From Pontimonas sp964350865 (GTDB lineage: Bacteria > Actinomycetota > Actinomycetes > Actinomycetales > Microbacteriaceae), in the NCBI GenBank assembly GCA_964350865.1, contig CAYGLJ010000001.1:1-64000 (forward strand): a stretch of 64,000 bases of DNA. The letters are read 5' to 3'. This document shows, piece by piece, positions 43,985 to 51,232 of the stretch. The position numbers were made by a program, and so were the translations under genes. The number at the start of each line of letters is the position of its first letter. The first letter of the stretch is position 1. The notes under the pieces were generated by a model. It did not search any database. It was not told where the DNA came from and saw nothing but the letters and a program-made list of their open reading frames with translations.

Positions 43985-45337
43985 ATGTCTGTTGACCGCT
44001 CCCGTCTTACCGCTCTGATGGCCGAGGAAGTTGCTCGATTTGAAGCAGAGCGTCCACAGTCCAAAGCCCAGTTTGAGATTGCAAAGCGCAGCATGCCCGA
44101 TGGTGTGCCGATGCTGTGGATGGCGAAATGGCCGGGCCCCTGGCCGGTCTATGTCGAGAGCGCCAAGGGTGCACACTTCCGGTGTGTTGATGGAATCGAC
44201 CACGTTGATCTGTGTCTGGGTGACACCGGCGCCATGGTGGGCCACTCCCCAGAGCCCACAGTGCGAGCAGTCACGACGCAGCTCGCGAAAGGCATCACCA
44301 CCATGCTCCCCACCGAGGACGCTGCGATCGCTGCAGGGATGCTGGCGGATCGCTTCGGGGTCCCGATGTGGCAATTTACCTTGACAGCCACAGATGCAAA
44401 CCGCGCCATGATTCGTTACTCCCGCCAGGTGACGGGAAAGCGCAAAGTCTTGGTGATGGACTACTGCTACCACGGCAGTGTTGATGAGACCTTTGCCACC
44501 ACCGACGACCATGGCTCCGTGGTGGAGCGGCGAGGAAATATCGGCGCCCCCGTGGACCCTGATCTGACCACCGTGGTCGTCCCGTTCAACGATGTGCCCG
44601 CCTTGGAAGAAGCCTTCGCCTCTGGTGATATCGCCTGCGCCTTAGTGGAGCCAGCGATGACCAACATCGGCATTGTGCTGCCCGATGACGGCTGGCATGA
44701 GGCACTGCGGGAGCTCTGCACCAGGTATGGGGCTGTCCTGATTATTGATGAGACCCACACCGTGTGTGCTGGGCCTGGAGGAATGACCCAGCGGGACGGG
44801 CTCGCGCCCGACGCTGTGGTGATCGGAAAAACTATTGCGGGTGGTATTCCCGCTGGTGCCTACGGAATGACAGCAGAGCTCCAGGAGCGTGTTCGAGCCT
44901 CGATACACCTCGAAGACATCGATGTCGGGGGAGTAGGCGGAACCCTCGCCGGAAATGCTCTGTCGCTGGCGGCCATCCGAGCGACGCTCGGCGAGGTACT
45001 CACCGCTGAGGCATATCCCGAGATGATTCAGCGCGCCACCGAGTGGACTGAAGGGGTTCACTCCGCCATTGAGGAGTTTGATGTTCCTTGGCAGGTAACC
45101 CAGCTGGGCACTAGGGCGGAGTACAGCTTCCTTCCGCACGCTCCGAAGGATGGGGCCGAGGCCGCGGGCGCTGATGATTTTGAGTTGCAGCAGTATCTCC
45201 ATCTGCACGCCCTCAACCGCGGCATTCTCCTTACTCCCTTTCACAACATGGCGTTGATGAGTCCAGCCACAACAGCGGCGGATGTGGCAGCCCACACGGC
45301 TCACTTCCGCGAGGCCGTGGCAAGCTTGTTTGCGTGA
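43985..45337 (+). CDS. Class III aminotransferase, glutamate-1-semialdehyde aminomutase-like
   Basis: A 450-residue PLP protein. The GSAM-like layout is visible: HFRCVDGIDHVDLCLGDTGAMVGH, DYCYHGSVDET, LIIDETHTVCAGPGGMTQRDGL and the PLP Lys in VVIGKTIAGGIPAGAYGM, then VGGTLAGNALSLAAIRATL. In this context a real HemL role is unlikely; it lies at the end of the polyamine importer operon after GGAGGG. It probably transaminates a diamine or its product, but the substrate is unknown. It overlaps the downstream Sua5-like gene by 4 nt. Confidence 0.82.
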   Translation: MSVDRSRLTALMAEEVARFEAERPQSKAQFEIAKRSMPDGVPMLWMAKWPGPWPVYVESAKGAHFRCVDGIDHVDLCLGDTGAMVGHSPEPTVRAVTTQLAKGITTMLPTEDAAIAAGMLADRFGVPMWQFTLTATDANRAMIRYSRQVTGKRKVLVMDYCYHGSVDETFATTDDHGSVVERRGNIGAPVDPDLTTVVVPFNDVPALEEAFASGDIACALVEPAMTNIGIVLPDDGWHEALRELCTRYGAVLIIDETHTVCAGPGGMTQRDGLAPDAVVIGKTIAGGIPAGAYGMTAELQERVRASIHLEDIDVGGVGGTLAGNALSLAAIRATLGEVLTAEAYPEMIQRATEWTEGVHSAIEEFDVPWQVTQLGTRAEYSFLPHAPKDGAEAAGADDFELQQYLHLHALNRGILLTPFHNMALMSPATTAADVAAHTAHFREAVASLFA

Positions 45338-46011
45338 GCGCCGAACTGTTCAAGACCGCCCATAAGGCGGAACTCCTTCAGGGGATGCGCCATGCCCGAA
45401 TGGCTATCGGTCGAGGCCAGGTGGTGTGTGTTCCCACCGACACCTCGTATGCCCTGGTTGCCGATGCGTTCAAGCCCAGCGCTGTTCAGGCTCTGCGAGC
45501 TGCCAGGGGCATGCCCGAAGACGCACCGGTGTCAGTATTTGTTCCGGGTATCCCCACGCTGCGGGCTCTAGCGGCGGAGGTTGCGGACGACGTTGCGGCG
45601 CTTGCCGCAGAGTTTTGGCCTGGTGCGCTCACGCTGATAGTCCCGGCCGGAGAATCCCTTACCTGGGACCTGGGTGACACGAAAGGCACCGTCGCACTGC
45701 GGATGCCGGCAAACCGTATTGCTCTGGAGCTGTTGAGTGAAACAGGTCCTCTCGCGCAGTCTGGAGCCTGGGCAGTGGGAGGCGCTCCCCTGGTGTCGCC
45801 AAGCGCTCTTCAGAAAAGGTTCGCGGAGTCTGTCTCAGTGGTGTTGGGCGCCGGGGAGGAGAAACCGGGCAAAGAGATCTCCACGGTGATTGATGCGACC
45901 TCACTGGATTCACCCCAGGGGAAACTGCGTATCGTGAGGGAGGGTTCCATCCCGCTCACCGATATTTTTTCTGTCATTTCCCCAGACCGTTTTGCCTCAA
46001 CCCTCGCCTGA
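45334..46011 (+). CDS. Diverged Sua5/YrdC-domain paralog lacking key residues
   Basis: A 225-residue protein. The YrdC fold is recognisable: VVCVPTDTSYALVADAF, EFWPGALTLIV, WDLGDTKGTVALRMPANRIALELL and STVIDATSLDS. Compared with the gene at 32570 it has lost the Lys-Gly-Arg segment (here ARGMPEDAPVSVF) and the SAN motif (LAQSGAWAVGGAP), so threonylcarbamoyl-AMP synthesis looks doubtful. GTG 45334 overlaps the aminotransferase stop by 4 nt (GTGA). atpB follows about 90 bp downstream. No stop or frameshift breaks it, so it is probably expressed. Confidence 0.75.
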   Translation: MSAELFKTAHKAELLQGMRHARMAIGRGQVVCVPTDTSYALVADAFKPSAVQALRAARGMPEDAPVSVFVPGIPTLRALAAEVADDVAALAAEFWPGALTLIVPAGESLTWDLGDTKGTVALRMPANRIALELLSETGPLAQSGAWAVGGAPLVSPSALQKRFAESVSVVLGAGEEKPGKEISTVIDATSLDSPQGKLRIVREGSIPLTDIFSVISPDRFASTLA

Positions 46012-46101
46012 AGGCCGATTCGTCTCTCCCAGGTTTGCTTTGCTACAGTCTTCTAGACGACATTCGCCGCGCTCTCTTGCGCCCCGAAACTGGAGACAGA
46101 G

Positions 46102-46911
46102 CTGTTAACAGAAGCCACTGACACGCTGTTCCAGTTAGCAGCCGGTGAAACTTTTAGTCCCCCAACGATTGAGGAATTTTTCCCCCCAGCCGTTCTGTTT
46201 GAGGGGACAATTTTCGAGGTCAACCGCATCATCTTGGTGCGGTTGCTGGCCGTTGTCGCACTGGTTTTGGTCTTCTGGTTGGGAACACGCAAGATGCGGG
46301 TTGTACCGGGACGATTCCAGGGCACGGTCGAGATGGCCCTCAACCTGGTGCGCGTCAATATCGCTGAGGACCTCTTGGGCGAGAAGGATGGCAAGCGCTT
46401 CCTCCCGCTCCTCACCACGATTTTCTTCCTGGTCTGGTTCATGAATGTGACGGGAATTATTCCGGGTCTCAACATTGCCGGAACCAGCGTGATTGGTATG
46501 CCCCTGGTGCTAGCAATCGCCGCTTATGTGGCGTTTGTGTATGCGGGTCTTCGGAAGCACCCCGTGGCGTTCTTGAAGAACTCTCTGCTACCCCCAGGTG
46601 TTCCCTGGCCCCTCTACATCATCGTGACGCCGATTGAATTTGTCTCCACGTTCATTCTTCGCCCGGTAACCCTGACTCTTCGTTTGTTGATGAACATGGT
46701 GGTGGGCCATTTCCTGTTGGTGCTGTTCTTCTCCTCCACCCACTTTTTCATCCTCTACTCCGACTCGTGGATGGCGTTTTTCGGCATTGGAACCATCGCG
46801 TTCAGCATCGCGTTTACGTTCTTTGAGTTGCTGGTCGCCACTTTGCAGGCCTACGTCTTCACACTTTTGACCGCCGTCTACCTCCAGCTCGCGCTGGCGG
46901 AAGAACACTAA
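46102..46911 (+). CDS. atpB: ATP synthase Fo subunit a, probable CTG start
   Basis: Subunit a, about 269 residues if it begins at CTG 46102. The conserved N-terminal block PPTIEEFFPPAVLFEGTIFEVNRIILVRLLAV lies upstream of the first TTG (46234), and no ATG or GTG exists in this frame back to the stop at 46054. GGAG (46092-46095) sits 6 nt before CTG 46102, the best-supported start. The proton-path Arg lies in the helix STFILRPVTLTLRLLMNMVVGH. Subunit a forms the half-channels of Fo against the c-ring. It is the first gene of the complete atp operon. Confidence 0.88.
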   Translation: MLTEATDTLFQLAAGETFSPPTIEEFFPPAVLFEGTIFEVNRIILVRLLAVVALVLVFWLGTRKMRVVPGRFQGTVEMALNLVRVNIAEDLLGEKDGKRFLPLLTTIFFLVWFMNVTGIIPGLNIAGTSVIGMPLVLAIAAYVAFVYAGLRKHPVAFLKNSLLPPGVPWPLYIIVTPIEFVSTFILRPVTLTLRLLMNMVVGHFLLVLFFSSTHFFILYSDSWMAFFGIGTIAFSIAFTFFELLVATLQAYVFTLLTAVYLQLALAEEH

Positions 46912-46914
46912 ACC

Positions 46915-46939
46915 TCAGCCCGATACGCCATCGGGCTGA
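46915..46939 (+). other. 10-bp perfect hairpin between atpB and atpE
   Basis: TCAGCCCGAT and ATCGGGCTGA form a perfect 10-bp stem with a 5-nt loop (ACGCC), 3 bp after the atpB stop and 20 bp before the atpE GTG. There is no T-run, and the operon continues. It probably shapes mRNA processing, stability or translation so that subunit c, needed in many copies, is made in excess of subunit a. Confidence 0.6.
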
Positions 46940-46959
46940 CAACATGGAAGGAAACACCT

Positions 46960-47196
46960 GTGGACACAACCTCGGTAATCGCCGAACTATCCGGAAACAT
47001 TGCGACGGTCGGTTACGGCCTCGCAGCCATCGGCCCCGCCATCGGCGTGGGTATCGTCGTGGGCAAGACCATTGAGTCTGTTGCTCGCCAGCCTGAACTT
47101 CAGGGCCGCCTGACGGTCTTGATGTATATCGGTATCGCCTTCACAGAAGCATTGGCGTTCATCGGTATTGCCACATACTTCATCTTCACCGGATAG
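46960..47196 (+). CDS. atpE: ATP synthase Fo subunit c
   Basis: A 78-residue hairpin of two membrane helices (about 10-35 and 52-76). The polar loop has ARQPEL (the R-Q-P hallmark). The ion-binding carboxylate is Glu63 in GIAFTEALAFIG; the residues around it do not show the full Na+ signature, so it is probably proton-driven. GTG start after GGAAGGAAA. Confidence 0.96.
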   Translation: MDTTSVIAELSGNIATVGYGLAAIGPAIGVGIVVGKTIESVARQPELQGRLTVLMYIGIAFTEALAFIGIATYFIFTG

Positions 47197-47204
47197 GCCT
47201 GACT

Positions 47205-47816
47205 ATGCAGACCGAAGCACTCCTTCTCGCAGCGGAAGGGGAAGCATCGAACCCGTTGCTCCCCGCGATCTATGACATTGTCTGGTCGATCATTCCGTTT
47301 GCTTTGGTGTTGCTGCTGTTCTGGCGCGTGGTGTTGCCCAGACTGCAGAAAACACTGGATGAGCGCTCCGAGGCTATCGAGGGTGGAATCGCCCAGGCAG
47401 AGAATGCCCAAGCCGAAGCTAAGGAAGCGTTGGAGAAATACAACGCACTCCTGGCAGACGCTCGTGCAGAAGCTGCCAGCATCAGAGATCAGGCCCGGTC
47501 TGAGGGAACTCAGATTCTTCAGGAAATGAAGACCAACGCCCAGGCGGAGGCGGACCGGATAGCCCAGAGCGCCCAGGCGCAAATCGAAGCTGAACGGCAC
47601 CAGGCTGTGCTGTCCTTGCGCAAAGAGGTCGGCAACTTGGCTCTCGATTTGGCTTCCGCTGTCGTTCAGGAGCGCCTGAGCGAGGACGCCAAGGCGGCCT
47701 CTGTCGTGGACAAGCTTCTCGCAGACCTCGACAAAGAGGCCAAGGCCCCTGCGGCTAAGGCTCCTGCGAAGAAACCTGCCGCCAAGAAAGCACCCGCGAA
47801 GAAGGCGACAAAGTAA
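47205..47816 (+). CDS. atpF: ATP synthase Fo subunit b with a Lys/Ala-rich tail
   Basis: A 203-residue protein. One N-terminal membrane helix (about 22-45, SIIPFALVLLLFWRVVLPRLQ) is followed by a long amphipathic coiled coil, the peripheral stalk. From about residue 175 the protein ends in a tail of Ala-Pro-Ala-Lys-Lys repeats, longer and more basic than in a typical b subunit, resembling histone H1-like tails. The Fo assignment is secure from family and operon; the tail's function is unknown. Confidence 0.94.
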   Translation: MQTEALLLAAEGEASNPLLPAIYDIVWSIIPFALVLLLFWRVVLPRLQKTLDERSEAIEGGIAQAENAQAEAKEALEKYNALLADARAEAASIRDQARSEGTQILQEMKTNAQAEADRIAQSAQAQIEAERHQAVLSLRKEVGNLALDLASAVVQERLSEDAKAASVVDKLLADLDKEAKAPAAKAPAKKPAAKKAPAKKATK

Positions 47817-47818
47817 CC

Positions 47819-48604
47819 ATGGGCGCTCAGACCACACAATCCCTCGTCAAGGCTCGAGTGAGCCTCGGCGGGTATCCGGCAACCAGCGAGCTCGCGAGTT
47901 CGTTATTTGCTGCTGCCCTGGGGTTGTCGGGGTCGAAAGCTCTACGGGGAGCCTTGGGAGATTCCTCGGCAGACCAGAAAGCCCTCCAAGCGCTCGCGAA
48001 AGGCGCTTTCGCGTCGTTGTCCACCGACGCGAAAGCACTGATTGGCGAGCTGGTAAATCTTCCGTGGTCCAGTGCGAACGATCTCCAGGCGGCCTTGGAG
48101 GAACTCGGAATCAGGACTCTCGCCGAGGTCTCCGGAGACTCTGACCTCGTGGGAGAGCTTCTGGCGGTTTCGAGCCTGATTCACTCCGATCCCGAGGTCG
48201 AGCTTGCCGTGGGGTCAAAGCGCGCCTCGTCCCAGGCGAAAGCAACCCTGGTGAGCGCTCTGGTTGGCGGGAAAGTATCGCCCGAGGCAGAAGCCATTGT
48301 GCGTCACCTTGTGTCGGACTCCCGCGGTCGCCGGATTGGGCGCATGCTGATGAACGCGGCTGAAACTGTTGCGGATCAGGGTGGCAAAGGCCTTGCCGTG
48401 GTGACGGTCGCGAAGCCGCTCAATGCCGCCCAGCACACCCACATCGAGCAGCTCGTGGAGAAGAAGTATCAGCGCCCGCACTACATCGCGCAGCAGATCG
48501 ACGACAGTGTCGTCGGTGGAGCGCGGATTCGCGTGGGCGATGACGTTATTGATGGAAGCGTGGCCACCAGGCTGCAGGATTTGAGACTGAAACTTGCCGG
48601 CTAA
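47819..48604 (+). CDS. atpH: ATP synthase F1 subunit delta
   Basis: A 261-residue delta subunit, in the longer actinobacterial form (the usual bacterial length is about 180). The C-terminal OSCP-type end ADQGGKGLAVVTVAKPLNAAQH and DDSVVGGARIRVGDDVIDGSVATRLQDL is clear. It links F1 to the b-stalk. It starts 2 bp after atpF. Confidence 0.93.
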   Translation: MGAQTTQSLVKARVSLGGYPATSELASSLFAAALGLSGSKALRGALGDSSADQKALQALAKGAFASLSTDAKALIGELVNLPWSSANDLQAALEELGIRTLAEVSGDSDLVGELLAVSSLIHSDPEVELAVGSKRASSQAKATLVSALVGGKVSPEAEAIVRHLVSDSRGRRIGRMLMNAAETVADQGGKGLAVVTVAKPLNAAQHTHIEQLVEKKYQRPHYIAQQIDDSVVGGARIRVGDDVIDGSVATRLQDLRLKLAG

Positions 48605-48650
48605 CGCTGGCGACACACGTGCGAGTGCACACACAACCAAAGGAAAAACC

Positions 48651-50288
48651 ATGGCTGAACTAACAATCAACCCGGATCACATCCGCGATGCCCTGAAGGA
48701 TTTTGCAAAGTCCTACGATCCCGGCACCGCAGCCACCACCGAGGTGGGTCACGTGGTGGACGCCGCGGACGGTATTGCTCACGTTGAGGGGCTCCCCGGC
48801 GTCATGGCTAACGAACTGGTGAAGTTCCAGGATGGAACACTCGGTCTCGCCCAGAACCTGGATGAGAACGAGATTGGTGTTGTGGTCCTCGGTGAGTTCA
48901 GTGGTGTTGAAGCTGGCCAGGAAGTAACCCGTACCGGTGAGGTTCTCTCCGTGCCCGTGGGTGACGGTTACCTCGGTCGCGTGGTGGACCCACTGGGTAA
49001 CCCCATCGATGGCATGGGAGCTATCAAGGCTGAGGGCCGTCGTGCTCTTGAGCTTCAGGCCCCCGGCGTTATGGCCAGGCGCAGTGTGCACGAGCCCCTG
49101 CAGACCGGCATCAAGGCAATCGACGCGATGATCCCCGTGGGTCGTGGTCAGCGTCAGCTCATCATTGGTGACCGCCAGACCGGCAAGACGGCCATCGCGG
49201 TAGACACCATCATCAACCAGAAGGCGAACTGGGAGTCGGGAGACCCCACTAAGCAGGTTCGCTGCATCTATGTCGCGATCGGTCAGAAGGGTTCGACCAT
49301 CGCCGGTGTGCGCGGTGCTCTCGAAGAGGCTGGCGCCATGGAGTACACGACCATCGTCGCGGCTCCTGCCTCTGACCCCGCGGGTTTCAAGTACCTCGCC
49401 CCCTACACGGGTTCCGCCATCGGTCAGCACTGGATGTACAACTCAAAGCACGTCCTGATCATCTTTGATGACCTCTCCAAGCAGGCTGAGGCCTACCGTG
49501 CTGTGTCACTGTTGCTGCGTCGTCCCCCGGGCCGTGAGGCATACCCCGGTGACGTCTTCTACTTGCACTCCCGTCTGCTGGAGCGTTGTGCGAAGCTCTC
49601 CGACGAGATGGGTGGCGGTTCCATGACGGGTCTGCCGATCATCGAGACCAAGGCGAATGACGTCTCGGCGTTCATCCCGACCAACGTGATTTCCATCACC
49701 GATGGCCAGATCTTCCTGCAGTCCGACCTGTTCCTCGCCAACCAGCGTCCCGCTGTGGACGTGGGTATCTCCGTGTCCCGTGTGGGTGGAGACGCTCAGG
49801 TGAAGTCCATCAAGTCGGTTTCGGGAACTCTGAAGCTTGAGCTTGCTCAGTACCGCTCGTTGGAAGCCTTCGCAATGTTCGCGTCCGACTTGGATGCCGC
49901 GAGCCGTCGCCAGTTGGCGCGTGGTGCGCGACTGACGGAGCTCCTGAAGCAGCCTCAGTACTCTCCGTACCCCGTGGAGGAGCAGGTGGTCTCCATTTGG
50001 GCGGGCACCAACGGAAAGCTCGACACCATTGAGGTGGAGGACGTCCTCAAGTTTGAGGCCGAGCTTCTCGACCACCTTCGTCGCAACACCAAGATTCTCG
50101 ACACGTTGCGCAAGACCAACGTGCTCGATGATGACACCAAGGCCGAGCTGGAGAAGGAGGTCGACAAGTTTGTGGTCGCCTTCCAGGGCTCTGGTGCTGA
50201 AGGCCTTGGTGCTCCGGGAAGCGAAGAGTTTGCAGCAATTCCCGAGGACGAGATCAACCAGGAAAAGATCGTCAAGCGCAAGCGCTAG
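48651..50288 (+). CDS. atpA: ATP synthase F1 subunit alpha
   Basis: A 545-residue protein. The non-catalytic nucleotide site has Walker A GDRQTGKTAIAVDTI at about residue 173. RIERTGEVLSVPVGDGYLGRVVDPLGNPIDG-type sequence precedes it (here VTRTGEVLSVPVG), and the family signature is PAVDVGISVSRVGGDAQ. ATG 48651 is preferred, 46 bp after atpH, because AAAGGAAAAA precedes it and MAELTINPDHIR is the normal N-terminus. Confidence 0.97.
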   Translation: MAELTINPDHIRDALKDFAKSYDPGTAATTEVGHVVDAADGIAHVEGLPGVMANELVKFQDGTLGLAQNLDENEIGVVVLGEFSGVEAGQEVTRTGEVLSVPVGDGYLGRVVDPLGNPIDGMGAIKAEGRRALELQAPGVMARRSVHEPLQTGIKAIDAMIPVGRGQRQLIIGDRQTGKTAIAVDTIINQKANWESGDPTKQVRCIYVAIGQKGSTIAGVRGALEEAGAMEYTTIVAAPASDPAGFKYLAPYTGSAIGQHWMYNSKHVLIIFDDLSKQAEAYRAVSLLLRRPPGREAYPGDVFYLHSRLLERCAKLSDEMGGGSMTGLPIIETKANDVSAFIPTNVISITDGQIFLQSDLFLANQRPAVDVGISVSRVGGDAQVKSIKSVSGTLKLELAQYRSLEAFAMFASDLDAASRRQLARGARLTELLKQPQYSPYPVEEQVVSIWAGTNGKLDTIEVEDVLKFEAELLDHLRRNTKILDTLRKTNVLDDDTKAELEKEVDKFVVAFQGSGAEGLGAPGSEEFAAIPEDEINQEKIVKRKR

Positions 50289-50316
50289 ACGACAACGAGT
50301 AAAGGACTAGAGACCA

Positions 50317-51216
50317 ATGGGCGCGCAGCTTCGGGTGTATCGGCAGAAGATTCGTTCTGCCAGTACCACCAAGAAGATCACCAGGGCTATGGAGCTGATT
50401 TCCGCATCGCGGATTCAAAAAGCTCAGGCCCGGATGACTGCTGCCACCCCCTACACGCGCGCGGTCACGCGCGCGGTGTCAGCTGTTGCGACCTACTCAA
50501 ACATCGATCACCCACTGTTGACGGAGTCGGAGAACCCGAAGCGCGCCGCCATGGTGATCTTCACCTCGGACCGTGGTTTGGCTGGTGCTTTTAGCGCTCA
50601 GGTATTGCGTGAAGCTGGGGAGCTTCGGGAACGCCTGGAAGGCGAAGGCAAAGAGGTCGTCAACTTTGTGGTGGGTCGCAAGGCTGTCCAGAACTTCACC
50701 TTCCGGCAGCGGCCCGTGGAGAAAGCCTGGACTGGTAACACCGACCAGCCGGAATTCGAGACGGCCAAAGAGATTGCTCAAACCCTGATCGAGAAATTCA
50801 CCACTGATCAGGCAGAGGGCGGTGTCGATGAGATTCACATTGTCTACAACCGCTTTGTATCTCTGGTGACCCAGGCACCTGAGGTTGTTCGTGTGCTCCC
50901 CCTCGAGGTTGTGGAGGGTGTCGAGGAGCCGGGTGACACCGAAGTCTTCCCACTGTATGAGTTCGAGCCTGAGCCCGATGACGTGCTGGACGCTTTGCTT
51001 CCGGTCTACATCGAGAACAGAATCTTCACCGCCATGCTGCAATCCGCGGCGGCTGAGCACGCTGCTCGCCAAAAGGCGATGAAGTCCGCAAGCGACAACG
51101 CTGACAAGTTGATCCGCGAGTACACCAGCTTGGCGAACAACGCTCGCCAAGCCGAAATTACCCAACAGATTTCCGAAATCGTGGGCGGCGCCGACGCCCT
51201 CGCTTCGGCGAAGTAA
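50317..51216 (+). CDS. atpG: ATP synthase F1 subunit gamma
   Basis: A 299-residue central-stalk subunit. The N-terminal LRVYRQKIRSASTTKKITRAMELISASRI coiled coil and the C-terminal ITQQISEIVGGADAL helix form the rotor. FTSDRGLAGAFSAQVLRE is the conserved inner stretch. It lies between atpA and atpD as usual. Confidence 0.96.
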   Translation: MGAQLRVYRQKIRSASTTKKITRAMELISASRIQKAQARMTAATPYTRAVTRAVSAVATYSNIDHPLLTESENPKRAAMVIFTSDRGLAGAFSAQVLREAGELRERLEGEGKEVVNFVVGRKAVQNFTFRQRPVEKAWTGNTDQPEFETAKEIAQTLIEKFTTDQAEGGVDEIHIVYNRFVSLVTQAPEVVRVLPLEVVEGVEEPGDTEVFPLYEFEPEPDDVLDALLPVYIENRIFTAMLQSAAAEHAARQKAMKSASDNADKLIREYTSLANNARQAEITQQISEIVGGADALASAK

Positions 51217-51232
51217 AGAAAGAGAAAACGAG

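Noticed and set aside
46234..46911. atpB beginning at TTG 46234
   Set aside because: This would remove the conserved N-terminal block of subunit a encoded at 46156-46233, and no ribosome site precedes it. CTG 46102 with GGAG fits better.
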